Assembly: GCA_024638465.1 (NCBI GenBank)
Contig: JAHEKF010000005.1
Coordinates: 1 to 64,000 of the forward strand
Direction of reading: 5' to 3'
From: Rhodospirillaceae bacterium
GTDB lineage: Bacteria > Pseudomonadota > Gammaproteobacteria > Steroidobacterales > Rariloculaceae
Length of the DNA: 64,000 bases
A program made the translations under genes and the position numbers. A model generated the notes under the pieces. The model worked only from the letters and a program-made list of their open reading frames with translations, was not told where the DNA came from and did not search any database. Numbering within the stretch: the stretch's first letter is position 1; the number at the start of each line of letters is the position of its first letter. Shown here in pieces: positions 8,862-18,368 of this stretch.

Positions 8862-10433
8862 ATGTACCGAGTAACCACGATTGACGCACTGAAGGCCGGT
8901 TCGCTGTTCGCAGCCGCGATGCTTGTCGGCGGCTGCGATTCCGCTACCGAGGCGCCGGCGCCCGTTGCGGCATCAGCGCCAGCTGCGATGTCGGTACCGC
9001 CGCCGGCACCGATGCCGGCCGAGCCGGAACAGCCGGATCTCTCGGCGCACAACATGGCCCTGGTCGGTTATCACGACTTACAGGCCCGGTCGGCGTATCA
9101 GCCGATCGTCCACACTTATGCTGACGGCCGGAGAATACTCTTCGTCGGACTGCATGCCGGTAGCTCGATGAATGACATGACTGGAGAGGTCGAGGTCAAC
9201 GGTCTCGCAATTCTGGATGTAACCGATCCGACGGCACCGCAGCTGCTGCGGCATCTGCCGCCGCATAATCCGGATGCCGATGGAACGCAGCACGTTCAGA
9301 TCTGTAATGGTACGGATCTGCCGAACGGCGATCCCGACCGTGTCTACGCCGTTCGCACTGACGGGTTACTCGGTTACGAACTCATGGACGTCACGGACCC
9401 CGCCGAGCCCTATCATCTGTTGATTATCGACGAGACGGCAGATTCGTCCCGCCCCGAGTCGAGCCGCGGTAACCGTGAAACGCACAAGGGGCAATGGGAC
9501 TGCGAGACGGGCATCGGCTATTTCAACGGGACCCCCGCCGGCTGGAGAGTCACGCGACTCCTGCAGACCTATGATCTCAGCGATCCCGAGAACCCGAGGC
9601 ATATTCGGGATTTCGGCCTCGACGGGTGGCAGCCGGACGCTGAAGGTCCGTTTCCGCAGTACAGCATATCCGGGTTGCACCAGCCCTACGTTACCGGCAA
9701 CCGGATGTACCTCGGTTACGGCAGTGGCAACAACGGCACACTGCAGATACTCGATCTTGACCGTTTCCTCGCGGGTGACCCCGACGCCGGGGATCCGATG
9801 GCGCCAACGCCCGAGAATCTACGTTACCCGGAAATTTCGCGACTCGACATGCCGAGCTACTGGGGCGTGCACACAGCCAAGCCTGTCTACGATGTGCCGA
9901 TTCCGGGCTACGAGGATGACGCCTCGAACCGAACGCGCGACATTCTGCTCGTTCCGTCAGAGGCAGGCGGCGGCGCCCGGCGCTGCCAGGGCACGCGCGA
10001 TGTCATGTTTATTCTCGACATTACCGAGGAAGACAAACCGTATCCGATTTCGACTTACCAGGCGGCCGAGGAGCCGGGCGATTTCTGTCATCGCGGCGGT
10101 CGATTCGGCCCGCATTCGATCAACGATGCGGACCATCCGGGCTTCGACGGGCGCCTCGTCGTCGTCAGCTATTTCAATGGCGGTGTTCGCGCCGTTGATA
10201 TCCGCGATCCCTTTGATCCGGTCGAGGTCGGTTACTTCGTGCCAGAGCCGACCGAGAATACTATCGAACTCTGCATCGAAATCGACGGGACCGAGTTCTG
10301 CGACGCTGCGATTCAGACGAACAATGTCAACATAGACGATCGCGGCTATGTCTACGCGGTCGACCGCTCTAATACGGGCTTGCATATCGTAGAGCTGACG
10401 GGCGAAGCAAGAGAAATTGTCGGGCTCGATTAG
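8862..10433 (+). CDS. LVIVD-type beta-propeller lipoprotein
   Basis: A 523-residue protein with a lipoprotein signal (VGGC, Cys25), then an Ala/Pro-rich linker (about 28-55) that would hold the domain off the membrane. Repeated blades of the form LAILDVTDPTAPQLL, YELMDVTDPAEPYHL and YDLSDPENPRHI identify the LVIVD-repeat type. Several Cys and His occur (CNGTD, CETGIG, DFCHRGGRFGPHS). A paralogue without the lipobox lies at 45.5-46.9 kb in the sugar-acid operon; both carry an SGPHxxN or FGPHSIN element. The role is unknown; a periplasmic scaffold or binding protein is plausible. Start is ATG after GAGGGGG. Confidence 0.7.
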   Translation: MYRVTTIDALKAGSLFAAAMLVGGCDSATEAPAPVAASAPAAMSVPPPAPMPAEPEQPDLSAHNMALVGYHDLQARSAYQPIVHTYADGRRILFVGLHAGSSMNDMTGEVEVNGLAILDVTDPTAPQLLRHLPPHNPDADGTQHVQICNGTDLPNGDPDRVYAVRTDGLLGYELMDVTDPAEPYHLLIIDETADSSRPESSRGNRETHKGQWDCETGIGYFNGTPAGWRVTRLLQTYDLSDPENPRHIRDFGLDGWQPDAEGPFPQYSISGLHQPYVTGNRMYLGYGSGNNGTLQILDLDRFLAGDPDAGDPMAPTPENLRYPEISRLDMPSYWGVHTAKPVYDVPIPGYEDDASNRTRDILLVPSEAGGGARRCQGTRDVMFILDITEEDKPYPISTYQAAEEPGDFCHRGGRFGPHSINDADHPGFDGRLVVVSYFNGGVRAVDIRDPFDPVEVGYFVPEPTENTIELCIEIDGTEFCDAAIQTNNVNIDDRGYVYAVDRSNTGLHIVELTGEAREIVGLD

Positions 10434-10476
10434 GGACAAGCCCGGCCAGGGAAAATCTGACGAAAAGGAGTACGGG

Positions 10477-11064
10477 ATGCCCCGACTGGATTACCTCGAA
10501 GACACAGACCTGTCTGCAGAGGCCCGGGAGTACGTCGCGAATGCGGAGAAGGCGGGATCGCCGGATCCGCGAGTTCTGCGGATTATCTTCAGGACCAATG
10601 CCGGCATCGCTTGGTATCGGTACTGGCTCGCGCTGTCGAACGACGGAATTCTCGAGCGCGATCTTAAGGAGCTTTGCCGCGTCAAGATCGCGTTCGATCA
10701 CACCTGCGGATACTGCAGCACGGTGAGATCGAGTGCCGCGCGCGATGTCGGGCTGACCGAAGACAGGATCCAGGAAGTCTGGGACTTCGAGAACAGTACC
10801 GTGCTATCCGGCCGGGAGAAGGCTGCGCTGCGTTTTGCCGATCACCTGAAGCATGACATCGCGAAAGCCGACGATGACGCTTTCTACGACCAGCTCCGCG
10901 AGCATTTTTCTGAAGCCGAAATTGTCGAGCTCGGTCTCTGGTGTGCCGAAAACGTTGGCGCCGGCAGCTTTGTCCGGACACTGAACATTATTACCTGGGA
11001 GCAGGCTTGCGAGCTCAACCCGCAGACCGCCGCAAACGCCGAGAGCAAACCCGCCGCGGCGTGA
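10477..11064 (+). CDS. Carboxymuconolactone decarboxylase / AhpD-like protein
   Basis: A 195-residue all-helical CMD-family protein. I chose ATG 10477 because AAAAGGAG lies 6 nt upstream; an upstream in-frame start would add 20 residues without family similarity. The CxxC pair is Cys77/Cys80 in FDHTCGYCS, as in AhpD-like peroxidase/reductase proteins. The His usually found four residues after the second Cys is Arg84, so the relay differs from AhpD. Such genes often accompany aromatic or lactone catabolism. It heads a nine-gene forward run with the TRAP and TTT transporters, 14 bp before the substrate-binding protein gene. Confidence 0.82.
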   Translation: MPRLDYLEDTDLSAEAREYVANAEKAGSPDPRVLRIIFRTNAGIAWYRYWLALSNDGILERDLKELCRVKIAFDHTCGYCSTVRSSAARDVGLTEDRIQEVWDFENSTVLSGREKAALRFADHLKHDIAKADDDAFYDQLREHFSEAEIVELGLWCAENVGAGSFVRTLNIITWEQACELNPQTAANAESKPAAA

Positions 11065-11078
11065 GCGGAGACAGCTGC

Positions 11079-12167
11079 ATGCGCAACCGAATCAGACTGA
11101 CGTCCATAATCGCCGCCACAGTGCTGGTCGCGATTTCTCTTGCAGTGCCCCGGATCGCAACCGCAGAACTTTACACATTGCGCATCGGTTCCGGTCATCC
11201 GGCCGGGCCGACCGTGTACGTCACGGTCATGCGCGACTTTGTCGTGCCGGAGCTCAAGCGCCGGGTTGCTGAAGAGACCGAGCACGAGCTGCGTATCATT
11301 GAAGGCTACGCAGGATCGATCGCGTCGGTCTCCGAGACGCTGGAGGCCGTGCAGATCGGCATGCTCGATATCGGTGGCTACTGCGTCTGTTTCGAGCCAG
11401 CCAAGCTTTTCCTGCACAATTTTCAGTACTTCGTTCCCTTCGGCCAGGAAGATGCCCAGGACGGTATTCGTATCGCGCGGCAGCTTTATGACGAAAATCC
11501 CTGGCTCGCGCAGCAGCTCGAAGAGAACTACGGTCAACGGCTCCTGGGGATCAACGGCTTCGACAATTATCACCTCGGCACGACGATTCCGTGGTCCTCG
11601 ATCGACGATCTGCGCGGAGTGAAAATTGCGGGAGCCGGACCAAATCTGCCATGGCTCGAGTTCGCGGGCGTGGTGCCGGTGCAGTCGCAGCTTCCCGACG
11701 GTTATATGGCGATGTCGACTGGCGTCGTTTCGGGGTGGCTGCTGTTTCCGTCGGCCTACTTCGGCTACAAGTATCACGAGCCCGCGCCTTATTTTACGCT
11801 GATTGGCTTCGGTGCAATGGGCGGTGCGACGATCATGACAATGAATACGCGCACGCTCGAACGGCTGCCACTCGAGGTCCGCGAGATCGTCCTCGAGGTG
11901 GGTCGCGAGTATGAGATCGTAGCGGCGCAGGCGCTCGAAGAACGGCAGATCTCAGGTCTGCAGAGCCTGCGTGACGCGGGCGCGACCGTGAGCGGAATTT
12001 CGGACGAAGTCCGTCGCGGCTGGGCGCAATCGCTTGCCGAATTCCCGAACCGAATGGCGAAGGAAGCCGACTCGCGTGGCATGCCCGGATCCCAGGTTCT
12101 GAGTTCCTATATCGACCTCGTAACCGAGAGCGGTTACGAGTGGCCTGTCACTTACATTATCGACTAA
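11079..12167 (+). CDS. TRAP transporter substrate-binding protein (DctP family)
   Basis: A 362-residue periplasmic binding protein with a Sec signal ending ATA-EL (about residue 29). The DctP fold is shown by VQIGMLDIGG, LRGVKIAG and the typical length. Start at ATG 11079 gives a proper signal; upstream in-frame codons would only add residues from inside the preceding gene. In most DctP proteins the strand after LxGLK has an Arg that clamps the substrate carboxylate (K-x-R-V). Here the matching residue is Ala184 in VKIAGAG, so the ligand may not be a simple carboxylate. The Q and M permease genes follow after one oxidoreductase gene. Confidence 0.88.
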   Translation: MRNRIRLTSIIAATVLVAISLAVPRIATAELYTLRIGSGHPAGPTVYVTVMRDFVVPELKRRVAEETEHELRIIEGYAGSIASVSETLEAVQIGMLDIGGYCVCFEPAKLFLHNFQYFVPFGQEDAQDGIRIARQLYDENPWLAQQLEENYGQRLLGINGFDNYHLGTTIPWSSIDDLRGVKIAGAGPNLPWLEFAGVVPVQSQLPDGYMAMSTGVVSGWLLFPSAYFGYKYHEPAPYFTLIGFGAMGGATIMTMNTRTLERLPLEVREIVLEVGREYEIVAAQALEERQISGLQSLRDAGATVSGISDEVRRGWAQSLAEFPNRMAKEADSRGMPGSQVLSSYIDLVTESGYEWPVTYIID

Positions 12168-12226
12168 CCGGCCGACACGGAAGTACATCGTCCGGCCACT
12201 CAGAAAAACACATACACGGAGAAACA

Positions 12227-13222
12227 ATGATCAGAGCTGCAATGGTTGGGCTCGGCTGGTGGGGCCGGCATATGGTGAATTCGATCAAGGGAAGCGACAA
12301 GATCGAGATTACCCGTCTGACGGCACGAACGCCGTCGAAGCATCAGGATTTCGCCGACGAGACGGGTATTCCGCTCGTCGACAGTTACGAGAAAGCGCTG
12401 GAAGATCCGGATGTAGACGCGGTCATTCTCGTGACGCCACATTCGCAGCATGAAGATCAGGTCATGGCGGCACTGGCTGCCGGCAAACAGATCTTCTGCG
12501 AAAAGCCGCTGTCGCTGACAAAGGATAGCGTGCAGCGAATGGTCGCGGCCGTTAACAAGGCCGGTATCGTCATGGGTGTCGGTCATGAGCGGCGCTACGA
12601 GTCCACGATGGAGGAGATTAAGCGCATTGTCGACTCCGGCGAGCTCGGTACGCTGATGCACGTCGAGGCGAATTTTTCGCATGACATCTTTACGAGCGTG
12701 GAGTCGGACAACTGGCGCGGCTCCACCGAGGAAGCGCCTGCCGCGGGAATGACCGGCATGGGAGTCCATCTCACGGACCTCTTCATCTCGATGCTGGGTC
12801 CGGTGGCCGCGGTATCCGCGCAAACTGCAAGGCGCGTACTCGACCTTCCGACTGGCGACATCGTGACGGTACAGATGAAGTTCGAGAGCGGGGCGACGGG
12901 ATTCGTCGGTGCGATCTCGTCGACTCCGTACTACGGGCGTTTCACGGTCTTCGGCGATAAAAAATGGGTAGAGGCGCGAGACGACTCACATCCGCAGCAC
13001 GGTGGCAAGACGCATTTAATCAGTTGCGGTAAGGATGGCGCCCAGCATTCCGAAACCTTTCCCGAGAAAGATCCGGTCAGAGCGAATCTCGAGGCCTGGG
13101 CGGATGCGGTGCTGACCGGCGCCGACTACCGTTTCACCGATGAACAGCGCGTTGGAAACGTTGCTTTGCTCGAGGCGATCTCGAGGTCGGTCAAGAGCGA
13201 CGGGTCCTGGCAACAGGTCTGA
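12227..13222 (+). CDS. Gfo/Idh/MocA family oxidoreductase (TRAP-linked)
   Basis: A 331-residue NAD(P)-dependent sugar or cyclitol dehydrogenase-type protein. The Rossmann motif VGLGWWGRHMV is at the N-terminus and the EKP motif in FCEKPLSLT near residue 93. ATG 12227 has GGAGA just upstream. It is a close relative of the oxidoreductase at 36.96 kb, sharing the GLGWWG start and the VTPxSxHxDQV stretch, and more distant from the one at 15.2 kb. It sits between the binding-protein and permease genes of the TRAP system, suggesting that it oxidises the imported compound. Confidence 0.87.
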   Translation: MIRAAMVGLGWWGRHMVNSIKGSDKIEITRLTARTPSKHQDFADETGIPLVDSYEKALEDPDVDAVILVTPHSQHEDQVMAALAAGKQIFCEKPLSLTKDSVQRMVAAVNKAGIVMGVGHERRYESTMEEIKRIVDSGELGTLMHVEANFSHDIFTSVESDNWRGSTEEAPAAGMTGMGVHLTDLFISMLGPVAAVSAQTARRVLDLPTGDIVTVQMKFESGATGFVGAISSTPYYGRFTVFGDKKWVEARDDSHPQHGGKTHLISCGKDGAQHSETFPEKDPVRANLEAWADAVLTGADYRFTDEQRVGNVALLEAISRSVKSDGSWQQV

Positions 13223-13242
13223 CGAGCGGGAGCGGGGGGGGT

Positions 13243-13755
13243 ATGATGACGGAGCCGCGCATGATCGAGAAGGTCGCGAGGGCGACCCATATCTTCTCGG
13301 CGTTCTGGGTCATAGTGCTCGCGCTCATCATCTGCATCGATGTGCTGGGGCGCTACCTGTTCAGCTTGCCGCTGCTGGGCGCCAACGAGATCATCCGCAA
13401 CTCCGTCGTTTCGATTACGTTTCTGCAGATTCCGCTCGCAATCTACCGCGGAGGGATGATCAGAACCACGCTCGTTTATGGCGCTGTCGGGCCGAACTGG
13501 CAGCGAGCGCTACGAACGTTCGCGAGCCTCTGCGGCCTGTTGTTCTTCGTGGGTACGGCCTTCAGTGCCTGGGGGCCGGCGATCGAGGCGCTCGCCGTGA
13601 GCGAGTACGAAGGGGAGGGCGCGCTCCGCGTTCCCACCTATCCGGTTCGATTTCTCGTCGTCATGACGTCGTTGTTCGCCGCCTACGTTTACCTGTACCT
13701 GCTCTACCTCGACTGGACCGATCAATTGCCGGAAGAGGAGACAGTCGGTGCCTGA
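13243..13755 (+). CDS. TRAP transporter small permease (DctQ family)
   Basis: A 170-residue integral membrane protein with four predicted helices: about residues 15-35 (IFSAFWVIVLALIICIDVL), 45-70, 85-110 and 135-155. The CIDVLGRYLF and GANEIIRNSV elements are typical of DctQ. It forms the membrane module with the large permease 18 bp downstream. Start is ATG after a long G-run Shine-Dalgarno. Confidence 0.87.
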   Translation: MMTEPRMIEKVARATHIFSAFWVIVLALIICIDVLGRYLFSLPLLGANEIIRNSVVSITFLQIPLAIYRGGMIRTTLVYGAVGPNWQRALRTFASLCGLLFFVGTAFSAWGPAIEALAVSEYEGEGALRVPTYPVRFLVVMTSLFAAYVYLYLLYLDWTDQLPEEETVGA

Positions 13756-13773
13756 GAAGACTTAGCGAACGCC

Positions 13774-15087
13774 ATGGGACCGGAAGTTATTTTCTATTCA
13801 TTGGCGATCTTGTTCGTCCTTGTATTGGCGGGCGTGCATATCGGTATAGCTCTGGGACTCGCGAGCGTAATCGGCGTGTATCTGAGCTATGGCGATATCA
13901 ATATTGCGCTCTATATTCTCGGCTCGACGGCATATGACGCCATCCGTAGTCACGCACTCGCCGTAATTCCGCTGTTCATGCTCATGGGCGAGGTCATCAG
14001 TCGCTCAGGCGCAGCGAAAGATCTGTATCTCGTCTGCGATCGTGCTTTGAAACGAATGCCTGGAAGACTGGCGGTCGCTACGGTCGTCGGCAACGCTGCG
14101 TTTGCTGCGGTCTCTGGCGTTTCGATTGCGGCGGCTGCGACATTCAGTCGCATCGCCTATCCCGAGATGCGTCGTGCCAATTACGACAAGTCATTCGCGC
14201 TGGGCGTGATCACGGGATGCGGCTGCCTCGGAATGTTGATTCCGCCTAGCGTGTTGCTGATCGTCTGGGCGATCCTTACCGAAGCGTCCGTTGGCGCTCT
14301 GTTTATTGCCGGCGTTCTGCCGGGGCTGCTGCTCGGTCTGACTTTCGTCATTTATTGTGTCATCCGGTCCGTGCGCAATCCGGCACTTGCACCGGCCGTC
14401 GTACGAGGTGCCGAGATCGGTGCGGATGAAATTCGGTCGGAGCTCATCAGTGGCATCGGTATCGTCGCGCTGGTCTTTCTCGTGCTGGGCGGAATCTGGC
14501 TCGGCGTATTTACGCCGACCGAAGCCGCTGGGTTCGGCGCGCTCGGTAGCCTGGCGCTCGGCTGGATCAAGGGCATGCGCCGAACCGAGTTCACGGAAGC
14601 GATCGTCAACGCGGGCCGATCGACCGCGCCGATCATGTTTCTACTGATCGCCGGCTCGATGTATTCACGTCTGCTGGCCGTTAGTGGCGGCATCAACATG
14701 ATCCAGGATCTCTTTCTCGGGACCGGCCTCACGGTTATCGGAATGATCCTGATCATGACGGTAATCTGGCTGCTGCTTGGCGCGCTCATCGACTCGATCT
14801 CGATCATTCTGCTGACCGTGCCGATCTTCGTTCCTATCGCGACGGCAGCTGGCTTCAACGAAGTGGCTTTTGCGATCTACGGAATACTCATCATCGAGGC
14901 GGGATTGCTGACGCCGCCGATGGGATTGCTCGTTTTCACGGTCAAGGCGGCAGTCCCGGACTCGACGGTGACGCTGGGAGATATCTTCCGCGGCTCGATA
15001 CCGTACTGGATCATGATGCTGGGAGTTGCCGCGACGCTGCTCATGGTGCCAGCGGTTGCAACCTGGCTGCCCGCGCTGATTCTGTAA
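13774..15087 (+). CDS. TRAP transporter large permease (DctM family)
   Basis: A 437-residue, about 12-helix permease of the DctM type, coupling sodium entry to solute import. Landmarks are HALAVIPLFMLMGEV, GCGCLGMLIPPSVLLIVW and AGLLTPPMGLLVF, the last two being the repeated hairpin segments of the elevator core. Length is typical. It completes the P-Q-M set started at 11.1 kb, interrupted only by the oxidoreductase gene. Confidence 0.93.
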   Translation: MGPEVIFYSLAILFVLVLAGVHIGIALGLASVIGVYLSYGDINIALYILGSTAYDAIRSHALAVIPLFMLMGEVISRSGAAKDLYLVCDRALKRMPGRLAVATVVGNAAFAAVSGVSIAAAATFSRIAYPEMRRANYDKSFALGVITGCGCLGMLIPPSVLLIVWAILTEASVGALFIAGVLPGLLLGLTFVIYCVIRSVRNPALAPAVVRGAEIGADEIRSELISGIGIVALVFLVLGGIWLGVFTPTEAAGFGALGSLALGWIKGMRRTEFTEAIVNAGRSTAPIMFLLIAGSMYSRLLAVSGGINMIQDLFLGTGLTVIGMILIMTVIWLLLGALIDSISIILLTVPIFVPIATAAGFNEVAFAIYGILIIEAGLLTPPMGLLVFTVKAAVPDSTVTLGDIFRGSIPYWIMMLGVAATLLMVPAVATWLPALIL

Positions 15088-15195
15088 CGTACTGATTAAT
15101 AATAGTTAATGCGCTAACTCGCGGCATCTGCGCGAAGCCCGTAAACTACGAAACGATTGTTCAACGCCGCGAATACGTTTGGGAGAAGACGAATA

Positions 15196-16257
15196 ATGGA
15201 GAAAATCAACGTTGGCTTGATCGGACCGGGTTGGTGCGGCGGCATCCGTGCAACTACCTGCGCGGGAAGCCCCATTGTCGATGAGCTGCATCTTGCAGAG
15301 GTCGATGAAGCCCGCCTGGCCGAAGTCGCGGAACAGACAGATGCGACTTCTGCTACAACCGACTATCGTGAAGTTCTTGCGCGCGACAATATCGATACGA
15401 TCATTATCTCGGCGACGCCGGAGACGACGCACTACCCATTGGCCAAGGAGTCGCTCGAAGCCGGCAAGCATGTGCTTCTCGAGAAGCCACTTGCGATGAC
15501 GCTCGACGAAGCTGACGAGCTTGTCGCGCTTGCCAAGGACAACAACCTCAAGTTCGCTATCGCCTACTCGCAGCGTTTCAACCCGAAGTTCGCTTACGTC
15601 AGAAAATCGCTCCAGGAGAAGAAGATCGGAGATCCGGTATCGGTGCTGGTAAGCCGCCATCTCACCCGCGGTCTCGGCACGAAGATCAGCGGTCGCATCA
15701 AGCTGTCGCCGGCGGCAATGGAAGCGACCCACGATATCGACTTCGTACTCTGGTGTCTCGAGCCCGCGCGACCGATACGCGTTTACTCGCAGACCATGTA
15801 TGGGGGCCTGAAAGATATTTCCGGAGCGCCGGACGGGCAGTTTATTGTCGTCACGATGGACAATGGTGTCTCTTTCGTCATTGGTGCCGGTTGGGCGATG
15901 CCGCATGGCTACCCGAATTATTCGAGCACGTGGATCGAAGTGGTCGGTACCGAGGGGATGCTGGTCGTCGACGACACGCATCGCGACGTCATCGTCAATA
16001 CGCTCGACAACGGTATTCAGTTGCCGATGTCGTCGATGCCGGGCGAGCCGGTCGACCATGTCTTCGCCGGACCGATGCATAACGAGACTGCGCACTGGCT
16101 CGAGGCCGTGGCATTCGATCGCCCTGTGATGTGTTCGGCAGAAGCCGCGCGTCGGGTTATGGAAATCTACATCGCCGCCGATCTCTCGGACGAGACCAAC
16201 GCAGCCGTGGAGTTGCCGCTCAGCGAATCGACGCTGAAAGCCGTCGCGGCAGCCTAG
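15196..16257 (+). CDS. Gfo/Idh/MocA family oxidoreductase
   Basis: A 353-residue NAD(P)-dependent oxidoreductase. ATG 15196 is used because GGGAGA lies about 9 nt upstream and the Rossmann motif GLIGPGWCGG follows at once. LEKPLAMT carries the EKP motif. It has the family's C-terminal beta-sheet domain (HDIDFVLWCLE is the substrate-side motif). It differs from the 12.2 and 36.96 kb proteins, which are closer to each other. It lies between the TRAP and TTT transporter genes and could serve either. Confidence 0.87.
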   Translation: MEKINVGLIGPGWCGGIRATTCAGSPIVDELHLAEVDEARLAEVAEQTDATSATTDYREVLARDNIDTIIISATPETTHYPLAKESLEAGKHVLLEKPLAMTLDEADELVALAKDNNLKFAIAYSQRFNPKFAYVRKSLQEKKIGDPVSVLVSRHLTRGLGTKISGRIKLSPAAMEATHDIDFVLWCLEPARPIRVYSQTMYGGLKDISGAPDGQFIVVTMDNGVSFVIGAGWAMPHGYPNYSSTWIEVVGTEGMLVVDDTHRDVIVNTLDNGIQLPMSSMPGEPVDHVFAGPMHNETAHWLEAVAFDRPVMCSAEAARRVMEIYIAADLSDETNAAVELPLSESTLKAVAAA

Positions 16258-16283
16258 GGAACACCGGCCAATCAGGGGCCGCC

Positions 16284-16817
16284 GTGTCTCAACCCCAGGC
16301 TGACGCCACGTTTACCGCGGTCGTATTCGTGCTCGCGGTGCTCGCGCTGCTGTTCGGCGGCTGGCTGATCGCGGATCCGCCGATTCCGCTGGGACCCGAT
16401 ATTCTCGCGATGAGCCCGCGAGTCTTCCCGACGTTGATCCTGCTGGCTACGGCAGTCGTTTCTTTCATCTTTCTCGTTTTTTCGCACCGAAACGGCACGA
16501 TGTTTCGCGACCAAGCGAGCGTCGCCGCCGCGGATCGTCGCGGTGCGTTGATTCGGCAAGGACTTTTCATCGTCATCACCGTTGGTTGCGCGCTCGTGCT
16601 GACGACAACCGGTTTTCTTACAACGATGTTCGTGCTCATGGCGAGCACGGCGGTCCTCGTCGGCAATCGCAGCATCTGGCAGATTCTGGCCATAAGCATC
16701 GTGCTTCCATTGAGCTTCTATATCATCGTGACTCATGTCCTGCGGACGGAGCTACCCGAAGCCGACGTTATCGAACGGGCGCTGCAGCCGCTTCTTCAGA
16801 TGCTGCCGACCGTGTGA
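16284..16817 (+). CDS. Tripartite tricarboxylate transporter small permease (TctB family)
   Basis: A 177-residue membrane protein with about four helices (residues 10-30, 45-65, 90-110 and a split helix 115-150). The sequence MSPRVFPTLILLA is characteristic of TctB. A GTG start at 16284 is chosen, with AGGGG upstream; longer in-frame options run into the previous gene. It is followed by TctA and TctC. Confidence 0.85.
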   Translation: MSQPQADATFTAVVFVLAVLALLFGGWLIADPPIPLGPDILAMSPRVFPTLILLATAVVSFIFLVFSHRNGTMFRDQASVAAADRRGALIRQGLFIVITVGCALVLTTTGFLTTMFVLMASTAVLVGNRSIWQILAISIVLPLSFYIIVTHVLRTELPEADVIERALQPLLQMLPTV

Positions 16818-16850
16818 CCGTGACCACACGCATGGCGAAAATCTCGACAG

Positions 16851-18368
16851 ATGCTTGAATCGCTGCTAGCGGGCGTCGAAGTTGCGCTTCGCGTAGACAC
16901 GTTTGTGTGGATCAGTGGCGGCCTGTTGCTCGGCATGCTCATGGGCGCGCTGCCCGGCTTTACTACGTCGATGGGTATGTCGGTTCTTGTACCGATTTCG
17001 TTTCTCGTCGGCGACCCTCTGATCGGGATTCCGTTTCTGATCGGCGTTTACAAAGGCGGCATCTACGGCGGAAGTGTTCCGGCGATATTGATATCCATGC
17101 CGGGAACCGGCGCATCGATCGCCACGGTCTTCGATGGCCATGAGCTGACGAAGCAAGGGAAGTCCCGCAAGGCGTTGGAAATGAGTTTGTTCGCGTCGGC
17201 TATATCAGACTTCTTCAGCGACATTTTTACGCTTGTCATGATCATCCCCGTCGCGGCGGTCGTCCTGGGCTTCGGTCCGCCCGAAATCGCGGCCGTCATG
17301 TTCCTGAGCCTGGTCGTTATCGCCGTGACGGCGACGGGGCCCGTCATTAAAGGCCTGATCATGCTCGGCCTCGGCGTCTGGGTCGGTTTCGTCGGCGCGG
17401 ATCCGTTCTCGGCGATGGCTCGCTACACATTCGGCACTGCGGAGCTGTACGACGGTTTTCACCTCATCCCGATGCTGATCGGTCTGTTCGCGCTGCCGGA
17501 GATCTTCAACGCCGTGAAGGAAGGCGATACTCCAGGTGCCCGGGTTGCGAGTTTCGTCGGTGAGCGCCTGCGTATGGCCGAGTTCCGCAAGAGTATTCGG
17601 ACGATCGTCCGCTCTACCGTGCTCGGATCGAGTATCGGTATCGTGCCCGGACTCGGACAGCCGATCGCGGCGATGATGGGCTATATCGCGGCCAAGAACT
17701 CGTCGTCGCATCCCGAGACTTACGGCAAGGGTGAGCTAGACGGCGTTGCGGGTGCCGAGGCCGCGAACAACGCGGTGAACGGACCGACCATGGTGCCACT
17801 GCTCACGCTCGGGATACCGGGAGATGCGGTTACCGCACTGCTTCTTGGCGCGTTCATGATGCAGGGATTGCGACCCGGCCCGACATTGTTGAGTTCGAGC
17901 GGCGATATCGTCTTCGGTATCCTCATCGCAATGGTGCTGGCGAATGCGCTGTTCGTCGTAATCGGCTACTTGACGATTCCATTCTTCGCGCGCGTGGTGA
18001 CAATCAAGAAATCGTTGCTTATTCCGGTCACGATCATGCTTGCGTTTGCGGGAACCTATCTTGCGCGTGCAAATCCATTCGATATCGTGACTCTGATTGG
18101 TTTTGGTTTGATCGGTATTGCCGCGCGCGAAGCAAAATTCGACGTGGCACCAATGGTCATGGGATTTATCCTGGGCCGGGAACTGGAATACACTTTCGGT
18201 CAGACGCTGGCGCTTGCCGGCGACAACTGGGTTCGGTTCGCGTTGACCGAACGTCTTGGAATGACGGCCGTATTGGTCGCCACGCCGATCATCGGCATCC
18301 TGCTCGGACGGCGCATGCATCGGTTCAGGGTTCGCGCGCTCGAGCGGGAACGAATAGAGGCAGCATGA
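16851..18368 (+). CDS. Tripartite tricarboxylate transporter large permease (TctA family)
   Basis: A 505-residue, about 12-helix permease with the TctA signatures GALPGFTTSMGMSVLVP, YKGGIYGGSVPAILISMPGT and the second-half repeat GIPGDAVTALLLGAFMMQG. It imports small organic acids or related solutes using a high-affinity periplasmic binding protein. Its TGA overlaps the ATG of the binding protein gene (ATGA), so the two are translationally coupled. Confidence 0.95.
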   Translation: MLESLLAGVEVALRVDTFVWISGGLLLGMLMGALPGFTTSMGMSVLVPISFLVGDPLIGIPFLIGVYKGGIYGGSVPAILISMPGTGASIATVFDGHELTKQGKSRKALEMSLFASAISDFFSDIFTLVMIIPVAAVVLGFGPPEIAAVMFLSLVVIAVTATGPVIKGLIMLGLGVWVGFVGADPFSAMARYTFGTAELYDGFHLIPMLIGLFALPEIFNAVKEGDTPGARVASFVGERLRMAEFRKSIRTIVRSTVLGSSIGIVPGLGQPIAAMMGYIAAKNSSSHPETYGKGELDGVAGAEAANNAVNGPTMVPLLTLGIPGDAVTALLLGAFMMQGLRPGPTLLSSSGDIVFGILIAMVLANALFVVIGYLTIPFFARVVTIKKSLLIPVTIMLAFAGTYLARANPFDIVTLIGFGLIGIAAREAKFDVAPMVMGFILGRELEYTFGQTLALAGDNWVRFALTERLGMTAVLVATPIIGILLGRRMHRFRVRALERERIEAA

